From Fragilaria crotonensis (lineage: Eukaryota; Bacillariophyta; Fragilariophyceae; Fragilariales; Fragilariaceae): a stretch of 50,919 nucleotides of DNA. A program made the translations under genes and the position numbers. The DNA lies in the NCBI GenBank assembly GCA_022925895.1, contig JAKSYS010000460.1, positions 1 to 50,919 on the forward strand, given 5' to 3'. A model generated the notes under the pieces. The model was given only the letters and a program-made list of their open reading frames with translations. It was not told the DNA's origin and made no database searches. Below, piece after piece: positions 1-8,355 of the stretch (the stretch's first letter is position 1; every line of letters begins with the position of its first letter).

Positions 1-192
1 GAAAAGGAATTTGAGCGCGCGGAGAACGCCCTACTCATGTGCCAACGAGTAGATCTTTGGTGCGCCGGTGAAGCGGAGGTGGAACGCGCTGTCAAGCACT
101 TGCTCATGCTGGGCAAGCGGTACAACGCGCTGGAACCAAACTTTCCAGAGTTTATCAATGAATACTACCCTGGTGCTGGAGATATGGACTAG
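1..192 (+). CDS. 3' end of an unrecognised protein-coding gene
   Basis: Frame 1 is open from the first base of the window to a TAG at 190-192, giving the last 63 residues of a protein whose N-terminus lies outside. The tail is rich in Glu, Ala and Leu (ERAENALLMCQRV, then EVERAVKHLLMLGKRY), predicts as amphipathic helices, and ends in an acidic GAGDMD. Codon use resembles the other genes here and no intron is visible. I do not recognise a family from this fragment. It is convergent with the TPM-domain gene, whose stop lies about 100 bp downstream. Confidence 0.6.
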   Translation, partial: EKEFERAENALLMCQRVDLWCAGEAEVERAVKHLLMLGKRYNALEPNFPEFINEYYPGAGDMD

Positions 193-290
193 GACGGAAA
201 GTAAAAGAGTTATTACGTGGAACTTTCATATCATTTAACTAGCATACAGCTTGCTTCTTATTCGTTGGAAAACAAAATCTTGTGTTTTGC

Positions 291-1117
291 TCAGAATCCT
301 AGCGTTCTCAGGCTGGGGGCCTGTTCGGGTGGACTTGTACAGTATCCATCCTCATTGCGCAAGCAGGAGACAATCGCTTCAATAGCGTTAATCGCTGCGA
401 GGTCTACACCATTCTCCTTGACGTAAAATGTCTGCAGCGTACGACAACAACCGATGAAAGGGGATGTGTGAGAGAAGCCATTCAACGCATCACAACCACA
501 ACACAAGGAATACCGAACTAATCTGAACAACATTGTTAACTCACTGTTCCATACTTTCCACTGAGACGGGTCCAAAAAATGTTGGGCAATGCAAACTTGA
601 GTCCATCTCCCACATTAAAGTTCAGCACATTCCCACGTCCTCCAAACTGATCTACTACTAGCACGACGTATTTGTCATCCTTCTGACCTTCCTTCCCGAG
701 ATCCCAGTAATCACGAATGGCCAAACCTGGAGTATTGGGATAATTCTGGCACAAGACACGCACTCGAAAGCCAGTGTCTCGCTCCAATGCCTTGAGCATG
801 TCATTCATGCGACGCGCCTGACCGGGAGTGAAGAATTTCTCCGTTTGGATGACATTGAGACCCGATTCGCTAGGCAAAAGATCGGGCCGATTTACAGGTT
901 CCAGACGCGCCAAGGCAGGAGGGGGAATCATGAGCATGGCGGCGGTAGCAGCGGTTGTTACCAAGATATTGCGACGAGATGACTGCCCATTATCGTTGCC
1001 GATACCGGTCGGCAAAAGGTTGGTCTCGACTCTCTGTTGAGACATCATAGCGGGGCTGAAACCAATTGCAGTGTTCATGGTCAGCAATGCGGTAACAAAC
1101 GAAAGAGAGCGCATCAT
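291..1117 (-). CDS. Plastid-targeted TPM-domain protein (Psb32/TLP18.3-like)
   Basis: Two exons, 1117..545 and 431..291, joined in phase 0 across a 113-nt intron (donor GTGAGT at 544, acceptor CTGCAG ending at 432), give about 237 residues. The N-terminus is a hydrophobic signal peptide with A-I-G-F-S-P, a diatom plastid motif. A second hydrophobic stretch after twin arginines (SSRRNILVTTAATAAMLM) ending in ALA looks like a thylakoid transfer signal. The mature part is a TPM fold, as in Psb32/TLP18.3 lumen proteins linked to photosystem II repair: the FFTPGQARRMNDMLKALE segment, a DKYVVLVVD strand, and NAIEAIVSCLR in exon 2. Without the splice the protein would stop at GTVS and lose its conserved end, so the intron is well supported. 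Lumen location and function are inferred from the family. Confidence 0.85.
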
Positions 1118-1705
1118 GGGTTTTCGGCAGTGAGGTGTACGAATTGTGACGGTGATGGTCTTGGTCCTGACGCGGTGGGCCTATCGGACGTTAAAGGTAA
1201 TCTGTGCCTGACATACATCAGATCGATGTCTGTGGGTCGGTGAGCTGAAGTGTCGGGGGGAGGTGTCACTTCGTAACGTACACATGTTTACATTATGCAT
1301 GTGGGCTACTGTACGGTAGGCTCTATGTATAACGAAAACACGTCAGTATTAGAGAGATCCTCTTTTGAATTTTTACAATACAAATTTACAAAACTCCGGA
1401 CCCAGTACCGGTTCTGGGTCCTCAGCTTCGTAAAATTGAGATTCGATTTTCCCTTAACTTCATGAATTTTGGGGTCCTTTGGTAAATTTGAAGCCCGAAT
1501 TTCCCTTCGACTTGACACTGAACAAATTCCGTTCCACGTGTTTACTTCGTTCGGAAAGTACCTCCACGTGGAAAACAATATGTGTATATCAGCGTACGTT
1601 CTAGTAGTTTGTAGACTTTTCATCGTGCGGCGCGCTCTGAATTGAGGCGGCGCGCTTTGGCATGTCCCTGGAAGTTCGCGAACACAAAAAACTGTATCTT
1701 GTATC
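1118..1705. other. Intergenic gap, no gene seen
   Basis: No convincing coding sequence. The reverse-strand ORF at 1306-1707 has atypical composition and no recognisable domain. There is a perfect 8-bp inverted repeat GGACCCAG/CTGGGTCC (1398-1405 and 1414-1421) around an 8-nt loop, and two CACGTG boxes near 1533 and 1565. Confidence 0.4.
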
Positions 1706-1743
1706 ATGTCCTCATCGGAACTCGACGATGACGTTTGCCATTC

Positions 1744-1773
1744 CGATGTGGTTGTTCTAGAACAACCACATCG
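1744..1773. repeat. Perfect 30-bp palindrome
   Basis: Positions 1744-1758 are the exact reverse complement of 1759-1773, centred on TTCTAGAA, with no loop. It lies within the decayed ORF. Confidence 0.9.
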
Positions 1774-1913
1774 CGATGTAGGTCATTCGATCGCCCTTGT
1801 TTCGGGTGATTCAACGGAAGAAACGACATCTTCCTCCGGCAACGTGGACACGAGAAACTTGGCGTCTTCGTCACGTGCTCGATTGAGGTGATTGCCCGCG
1901 TCAACAGTCTCAA

Positions 1914-1958
1914 CTGTCAAGAATGGAAGGGTCATGCAGGTGGCTCCATTCTTGACAG
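1914..1958. repeat. 14-bp inverted repeat, 17-nt spacer
   Basis: CTGTCAAGAATGGA (1914-1927) is exactly mirrored by TCCATTCTTGACAG (1945-1958). The spacer is GC-rich, so a hairpin is possible. Confidence 0.85.
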
Positions 1959-2358
1959 ATCCCACAAATTTGATGGACATCATGCTTGTGCGGCAGTTGA
2001 TTGCAGACTTACCGTTTGAGGCTCCTCATGGGAAGAGCATGGCAGCCTGGGCGACAAGTGCCAAGTATCTGAGCATATCCACGGCTCCGGATGGAAATGC
2101 AGTGTTCCCTTCAGTTTGCAATGGGCAATGGGCGTGATCACTTGAAGAGTCGGTTCCTTTAACATGCCATTGAATTCTGGTTGCGATGAGGATCCATCAA
2201 GTGAGAAGCTAAATGCTGGCGGCACCAAACAATGCAGCGATGACATACACTCCTTGGCCACTGCAAGAGCCTATGATGAAGAAGAGAAGGCAGACACCCG
2301 TCACAATGATGCAATGGGTTATCTAACTGTAGAACAGCTTCGAGGTTTGAGAGGTTGA

Positions 2359-3364
2359 AAGATGAAGGACGTAGTACCCAACTGTGCGTCGCCAATGCCT
2401 GCTAACAATGACATACTCATGGCTTTCAATGAAGCCATGGCCGAACGACAAAGGTAGCCGCAGTAGTGATGAGTAGCCAATCTAGCTGTCCTTTTTGTAA
2501 TGTCTAAGAGTTAGGAGAGGGACAACTGATAGACTCTACACGTTGCATCTCCGCACCAGTCAGGAGTGTTAGGAGTTAGGACTGGCATTTAGGTGCAGTC
2601 TACATGTGCATAGAAACAACGAACAATTGTACTGGTACCTACCGCTACTACTAGTAGGAGTACTCCGAGAATAGCAATCAGTGGTACTCCGAGTACCAGA
2701 CAAGAGAAATTTCGAAGGAATCTGAGTTGTGAAATTTATCTTGTTTTTTCTAAAAAGAGGACATCAATTTTACACTGTAAATTACAGGAACAAGTTTACA
2801 CAAATCTTCGTAAGGTTACGGGTTCCGTACTGTAAACAATAAAAAGAGGATCTCTCTATTTATTGATTCCGCTGATTGCTTGATTTTTTCGACACACACT
2901 CTGGTCTTGGGGGTTCCGGAACTTTGATGAATGTCTAAGCACATTCTACACGATTTTATTACTAGGTGAATAAGAATTCTGGAACCTCTCATATCGAGCA
3001 TATGGTAGCATGGCGTATGGTACCAGTACTCCAGTAGCTCTACCGGTTTGGGTTTGGGGTAATGTCATCAAAACGGTGCAATGTACTATTTACTACGTAC
3101 TACATGATGTCATATATGTGCATACTACAGTATGTATGTGTAGCACACCAGTGGACCAGTGGAGGTACTGGTACGAGTACACTACAAGTGCCCAAGATTC
3201 AAGCCGAATTCATCGCGTTTCCTCCGCGAAATCATTTTATTTCACATCAACATTCCAATTCACGATACTATAGCGCCTCAACAGAGTCGCACCCCGAAGT
3301 GATCCTACCGTTGATCCTTACTACCTTGACGGTTTCGACTCGACCATCAGTGGAAGAGTGAATT
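2359..3364. other. Intergenic gap with GTAC-rich tracts
   Basis: No gene seen. Two clusters of GTAC-containing words (about 2630-2700 and 3010-3185) resemble islands elsewhere in the window. The last ~150 bp should hold the promoter of the selenoprotein U gene; I see no clear TATA box. Confidence 0.5.
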
Positions 3365-4170
3365 ATGGCGTGTGCTCGCAAAGTCTTTCCGGAGAAAGTC
3401 ATCGCCCATGTGACTGAAGAACTCTCGAAGGTTCCTTGCAATGAACCTGTTCCCAAGGGCATGCTACTTTCGGAATCAATGAAGCGTTCGAGGTTGAAGG
3501 ACACAACAGTAAGTTATCTGCAGGATGAGATCGCTCGCTCCTGCCACTTCAGGTAGAAAACACTCATTTCTCTTTTGTTGATTCACATCAGTTGGTAGAG
3601 ATTACGGTTGACAACGATTCCAAGTCAATTTCGGAAACTGATATCCTTCGAGGTCGTGAGGTCTTGCAGCGGCATCGAGGAACATCGGGAACCATGGTCC
3701 TTGTCGTTCGGAGACCTGGGTGATTCTTCTGCCGCGAGCAGGCACTCTCGCTGTCTGTTCTCGCGGCGCAGATGGACATGAAACAAGACTTTGGAATAAT
3801 AGCAATCATCAAAGAAACTGGTGTCGACAATGAGGGTATTGTGGGATTCCAACACGATTACTTTGACTATCAATTGTACTGCGACAAGACATATGCTTTC
3901 TACCAAGCTCTTGGGGATCGTAAATTGGGTGTCCAGTTCGCTTTGAACCCTCTTGCTTTGCTTGACTTGCTTTGTAATGCCTTTTCCCGCCTCTCGTCGA
4001 AAGGTGTGGAGGGAAATATGGTGGGAGAAGGTTTCACGCAGGGAGGACTGATTTTCTTTGGTCCTGATGGCGAACCAAAATTTGCGTACGAAGAAGAAAC
4101 GGGGAAAGATGTGCCGATCAGAGACCTGGTTGCGGTTATTAATAACATGCGAAGGCTGTCGACCACCTAG
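3365..4170 (+). CDS. SELENOU: Selenoprotein U (peroxiredoxin-like 2 / FAM213), Sec encoded by TGA
   Basis: Exon 1 (3365..3508) and exon 2 (3592..4170) join in phase 0 across an 83-nt GTAAGT...CAG intron, giving 240 residues, close to the roughly 229 of animal PRXL2A. Exon 2 is open except for one TGA at 3721-3723 (residue 92), at the first Cys of the family's redox motif: the sequence reads VVRRPG-U-FFCREQA where Cys homologues have RRPGCFLCREEA. Sequence after the TGA keeps the family pattern: a strand with IIKETG, then FYQALGDRKLG, and a Gly-rich GNMVGEGFTQGG near the C-terminus. So the TGA is read as selenocysteine, forming a UxxC thiol-redox site in a thioredoxin-fold protein. A SECIS follows 17 nt after the TAG. 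Ordinary gene finding would start at Met 3772 and lose the active site. Cellular role: probable antioxidant reductase, by family. Confidence 0.9.
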
Positions 4171-4186
4171 TATGCGAAACCATCTC

Positions 4187-4240
4187 TTGTTGCGAATGAC
4201 ATGGCAACGCAAGTATTGCGTTGTCGTTGACGAGCAATAA
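4187..4240 (+). promoter_or_regulatory. Eukaryotic SECIS element (type I) in the SELENOU 3' UTR
   Basis: Folded by eye. Helix I is TTGTTGC (4187-4193) with GCAATAA (4234-4240), 7 bp with one G-U. A GA/GA internal loop follows. The SECIS core is ATGA (4196-4199) opposite TGAC (4228-4231), giving the tandem G-A pairs. Helix II pairs 4201-4210 with 4218-4227 in ten pairs, including wobbles. The apical loop 4211-4217 starts with the required unpaired AA, 11 nt after ATGA. All canonical parts and spacings of a SECIS are present. It would recruit SBP2 and eEFSec to decode the TGA at 3721. Confidence 0.88.
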
Positions 4241-5663
4241 TAGAAATCAAGTCACTGCTTTCTCGCAAACTCGATGACACCTTTCAATAATGAAAAACAT
4301 GATTGGTCTCGTTCCAGCACAAGACAAAAACTGGGCGTTTAAGTGCGTTGTCAATGCTTCTAACTCTCACCTTTCACGTAGCATTCCTAAATTGTGAAGT
4401 TCGGTGAATTACCGCGTGACAAGGTCACCATTTCTTCTCGGTATATACTTCTGTCCGTATTTATCTTGGTCGAGTCGAAGTTTACTCTACATTCCTGCGT
4501 TCCATGAGCGTCTCGTCGACGTAGCCACTTCATGGCCAAGGGCTGTGACTGCCCAAATGTTGTTGCCAAGTCGTCTTCGAATGATGGCTGCAGCATAGTC
4601 CATTCTTTGGTTAATTCCATACTTACCAGGTATGCTGCTCTGCTGTTGGAACTTCTTTATGCATGAAAATGTCATCTGTCCTCAAGGCTGCACCGCAAGG
4701 CTCTACTACCGAACATGCTTGAATCATGTTGTGAGATCTGAGCCGCAGCTGTGTTTTCCAGAAGGCTCTAGCAAAGCCAAATGATCGGGATTAATTACAA
4801 CCGTATAGCTTCAGTTTCTTGCCAAAGTCTTGGCTTGTTTCCAAGAAAAAAAACTGATTTATCCATCCCCTCTTTGACATGATAAGCTTCAGAGGCGGCA
4901 TCTCGATGCTCGCAGTTCACCATCGACCTCGAGTTGATCCTTCAAGGCGTCTTGGCGTTGTGGATACGACTTTATTTCAAGGGACACGCGCCGCGAAAAC
5001 CGGTGATTAAAGTTGTGGAGACGAAGAGAGCGCGAACCAACTCGATGTTGAAATTGGTGATTGGCGCGATTCGGCTGAGGAACAATTCTGTTGCTATTCG
5101 TCGGAAGAAACCCAGGTCGCACTCCTGACAGCTTCCTCGCGGCTAAGTTGCATTGACCTTGACTGTATCACGATTGCCAAGCTTCACATTTTCTCACGTA
5201 TGCACAGGCATTCAGTCAACTGTTGGCTAGCTTGTGGTTCTTGTAAACAATGAACTTGTATGGTCGATTGATCAATTACTGCGAGCGTTCGTGTCGTTTC
5301 ATCTTTGTTTTACGCATTCTGTACGGCAAATTACTATATTGTCGCTTTATTTAGCAAGATAGTGCATCTGTTGCATTCGAACGACATGAGCTTGAGTTGT
5401 TCTGCGAGCGATACCCTTGTTCCCTGCGATCTCTTGAGAAATAATGTGGACAAAAGATGCGCCAAACTGGGTTTGAAATCGATGCCCTCCCCTCCATCAG
5501 CCGGGTTTATAACATCCCACAATCATCCACGACACCAAGGATTCCATTTTCCCACCGATGATCATGATAACATTGCCGTGCGTGAGCAAGTATCATCAAC
5601 TTCAGTCTGCCTCGTAACGGTGTCCTACAGCATTATCATTAGTGAACGCAAGTGTACCCTCAC
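4241..5663. other. Intergenic gap, no gene seen
   Basis: About 1.4 kb between the SECIS and the GatC stop. Short ORFs on both strands lack recognisable domains. One open stretch, 5305-5667 (+), has a Met at 5389 but its translation looks random. Nothing else was identified. Confidence 0.4.
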
Positions 5664-6143
5664 TTAGGATGGGCCATTTGTTCCTGCACCGTCAGTTTTC
5701 ATTGTATCAATCGCAAAATATTCATGCCCTCCATATTTGATCGTTTTGCACTGCAGTAGCTCTTTCCATACTTGCTTTGCTTCTTCCTTTTCTTCGTCGG
5801 TGGCCTTGATCTCCTTCCGAACAGGAGCAGCTGTCAAACGGCGTGGAGCATCGTATATTTCCTCGGCCGTCATGTCAGGTAAGTCAATACTCATGACATG
5901 TTCCATGCAGTGCAACATATTTGACACGTCTCGGCGGAGGCGGGTGGTATCTGCGATGTGATCCAAGTCGACACAAGCACGGCTAGCTAAAATCTTCAGT
6001 TCTTCTTCCGATATTGGTTCTGACGAAGAAGTTAGGTTCAAATCTGTAAGTGACCATGTTGGAGCCGGAAGCTGAAAGAAGCGAGAAGTTGTCGATTGAG
6101 GAACGCGGAAGCCTCGGATAGCTTGCATTGATGATCGCAACAT
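5664..6143 (-). CDS. gatC: Glutamyl-tRNA(Gln)/Asp-tRNA(Asn) amidotransferase subunit C, organellar
   Basis: 159 residues from the ATG at 6143. The reading frame is open further upstream, but the first Met giving a targeting-like start is MLRSSMQAIRGF. The first ~50 residues are basic and Ser/Arg-rich, as in a mitochondrial or plastid presequence. Residues about 55-110 carry the GatC core: EEELKILASRACVDL, then a helix with MLHCMEHVMSIDL, and an acidic-aromatic EEIYDAPRR. GatC is the small linker that holds GatA and GatB together while mischarged Glu-tRNA(Gln) is transamidated in organelles. A Lys/Glu-rich extension of about 45 residues follows the core. The gene is divergent from the ornithine cyclodeaminase gene. 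Confidence 0.8.
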   Translation of the reverse strand: MLRSSMQAIRGFRVPQSTTSRFFQLPAPTWSLTDLNLTSSSEPISEEELKILASRACVDLDHIADTTRLRRDVSNMLHCMEHVMSIDLPDMTAEEIYDAPRRLTAAPVRKEIKATDEEKEEAKQVWKELLQCKTIKYGGHEYFAIDTMKTDGAGTNGPS

Positions 6144-6513
6144 TGTCGGACTCTCACGTCGGTGTTCAAAGTGTGTTGAAATACATTGCTGATACAATGT
6201 GCTGATTGTCGTTGTACAAGGTACAAGTAGTGTTGTTGTAGCGCGCTGTGCACTGCACACTGAACACCGTTTTGAGCCGTTTTTCGTGCGGAAAGATGAT
6301 GCTTCGCTCGAAGTCGCGGGAGGCGGGAGGGGGGAGGCGGGAGTGATCATTTCTGAGTTTCAGATTTTGATGCAATGCTGACATCACTTTCGGAAGGGAA
6401 AACGTCAGCAATGTTTGCGTTCGTCATCAGAAAAATCTTGTTGATTTCTTACATCAAATTCGCAAGTAACATCACAAAACCCAAGCACTGTACAAGATAT
6501 AGATCTTTCGACG
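6144..6513. promoter_or_regulatory. Bidirectional promoter region between gatC and the OCD-family gene
   Basis: 370 bp separate two divergent ATGs. The region holds a GGGAGGCGGGAGG-type purine tract (about 6322-6342) and TTGTACAAGGTACAAG near 6214. No consensus TATA box is clear. A shared promoter is inferred from position only. Confidence 0.45.
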
Positions 6514-7548
6514 ATGTTTTCTTCCCTCGCACGACGCTCGCTTCGGTCAACAGCGACAGTAACGCGCTCCTTTTCTGCCTTCCCCACCCCTCGTCTCTTC
6601 GATTATGCTACTGTCACAGCAAACCTTACCGTCGGGGATGCCATAGAAGCAGTAGAGGACGCCTTCAAGGCCCTCGCCAAGGGAAAGGTCGATGTCCCCA
6701 TGCCCATGCACATTTCGATTCACGAATCGTCAGTTGCCGGTCCAGGTGACTGTCACATTAAGGGAGGATATATCTCGGATACCCCAACATTTACTGTGAA
6801 ACTCGCGTGTGTCTCCTTTTACAAGAATCTTGAAAAGAACTTACCTCCTGGATCTGGTATCTTCATTGTTGTTGACGCTGTCACAGGTGCCCCATTGGGC
6901 CTTTTCCAAGAAAATCGCTTCATGACGGACTTGAGAACTGGAGCAGCCGGAGCTGTAGCGATGAAGTACTGCTCCTCACCAGAACAAGATGTTGTGGGTT
7001 TCATTGGGACTGGAGCCATTGCGCGTAACATGGCCAGAGGTGCTGCAGCGATTCGCCCCTACAAGGGTGTCGCCTATGCATTCGCCGGCGCCGAGGATTT
7101 TTGTAAGGAAATGGAGGCAGAACTTGGCATGCCTTTCACGGTGGCCAAGACAGCCAAGGATTTGTGCGCACAAGCCGACATCATCTACACACAGACTCCT
7201 GGCGGAGAACTCGTCTTGGAGAAGGACTGGCTGAAGGCATCGGGAGTGACAATAATCGCTTCTGGTTCTGATCAACCAACCAAACAAGAGATCCCTAACG
7301 ACGTCTTGGCTGCTGGAAAGTATATCTCTGATCTCACGAAGCAAACGTCGAAAGTTGGAGAGCTTCGAAGTGCGTTGAAAGCCGGTGTCATGACGGAATC
7401 TGATGTGTATGCTGAACTTGGCGAAATAGTCAACGGAGACAAACCAGGTCGCGAAGGGAACGAAATCATTGTTGTCGATTTGACTGGCACTGGGGCACAA
7501 GATGCTGCAATTGGAGCAGTTGCCTGGAAAAAATTGAGCAGCATGTAG
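6514..7548 (+). CDS. Ornithine cyclodeaminase / mu-crystallin family protein
   Basis: 344 residues, one exon, ATG at 6514, TAG at 7546. The N-terminal ~22 residues (MFSSLARRSLRSTATVTRS) look like a mitochondrial presequence. The rest is the OCD/mu-crystallin fold: a substrate-binding half with MPMHISIH and GGYISDTPTFTVKLA, then FMTDLRTGAAGAVA, and a Rossmann NAD(P)-binding motif GFIGTGAIARNMARG around residues 163-177. A C-terminal segment (EIIVVDLTGTGAQDAAIGA) matches the family end. Members include NAD-dependent ornithine cyclodeaminase, ketimine reductases (mu-crystallin) and alanine dehydrogenases, so the substrate cannot be assigned from sequence alone. Length is near the family norm (about 315-350) after removing the presequence. 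No frame disturbance. Confidence 0.88.
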   Translation: MFSSLARRSLRSTATVTRSFSAFPTPRLFDYATVTANLTVGDAIEAVEDAFKALAKGKVDVPMPMHISIHESSVAGPGDCHIKGGYISDTPTFTVKLACVSFYKNLEKNLPPGSGIFIVVDAVTGAPLGLFQENRFMTDLRTGAAGAVAMKYCSSPEQDVVGFIGTGAIARNMARGAAAIRPYKGVAYAFAGAEDFCKEMEAELGMPFTVAKTAKDLCAQADIIYTQTPGGELVLEKDWLKASGVTIIASGSDQPTKQEIPNDVLAAGKYISDLTKQTSKVGELRSALKAGVMTESDVYAELGEIVNGDKPGREGNEIIVVDLTGTGAQDAAIGAVAWKKLSSM

Positions 7549-8355
7549 ATTAGGATGGGAAACGGCAGCTACTAGTGGGTAGCGGATGACTTCCCCTTAG
7601 ACATTTTTTCGTTTGACCTGCTTCTTATTCTTCATACAGGCACTTGCATCCTATTTGGAGTACAATGCATGGTGCATTGAGTACAGACTTGTGGCAGTCA
7701 CTGCACTCCCTTTATTTGCGACTCCAAGAACCTGACGCGGGTATAGCATCTGAGCTCCTGAGCATGATGTACTGGACTAATTAATCATTAACTCCACACT
7801 GATAAATAGTCTATTTAAGCACGGTTATAAACGAGTAAGAGTCATGTCGAAAAGTTTGACTCTCTTTTTCAACAAGGCAGGAAACATGAACATCGAAATT
7901 GCTGCGGAGGGAGGACTGGAGCCAGGTACACTCGCTCCGGTACTACCGGTAGCACATTGCAACAATGCTTGGAGTATGATGGTATGGAAGTACCATATAC
8001 AATGTACAAGTACTGTAGAACCCGGTACTCAGCACTATGACTTATGGTACAAGTACTGTAGGACAGACCTTCCGTAACGGCCGTATCCAACTTCTCTTCC
8101 GTTGTGTAGAAATAATACTAAAGCGGTGCGGCAATGTCCTCTCACGGTCGACATTTCTCGCACCAGCCAGCATCCAGCTCTCATGCAAATTGTCAACCTC
8201 ATCTCATTCCGGGCGCCACTCTGAAAGCGACGACTGAAGGTGTCGGAGCCTTGACGTCAAATCTCTCGAGTCGTTTTGCGTGACTTAGTTCAGACGCCTC
8301 TGCTTTCTTGGACAGTATCCAACATCAATAGGTGGGGGAAGTCTCGATCCGGGTA
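7549..8355. other. Intergenic gap with a GTAC-rich tract
   Basis: No gene. GTAC-rich words are dense at 7920-8065. The final ~300 bp are the likely promoter and 5' UTR of Sec10. Confidence 0.45.

Larger units (their letters stand above)
1706..2358 (+). pseudogene. Decayed ORF, probably of a dispersed repeat family
   Basis: Frame 2 starts with an acidic, Ser-rich segment (MSSSELDDDV, EETTSSS), meets a TGA at 1889-1891, and continues in the same frame with a segment of more protein-like composition (FLTDPTNLMDIMLVRQLIAD, then PFEAPHGKSMAAW) up to a second stop near 2137. A further Asp/Glu-rich piece follows in another frame (2164-2358). The pieces read like parts of one DNA-binding-type ORF interrupted by stops and shifts. 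From memory it resembles multi-copy diatom proteins of Myb/SANT-like type, but I could not check this. Palindromes sit inside it. It could instead be plain non-coding DNA. Confidence 0.35.

Noticed and set aside
1306..1707. 133-codon reverse ORF
   Set aside because: Composition looks random, with no domain and no neighbouring signals.
5305..5667. 120-codon plus-strand ORF near gatC
   Set aside because: No recognisable protein features, and it runs into the gatC stop region.
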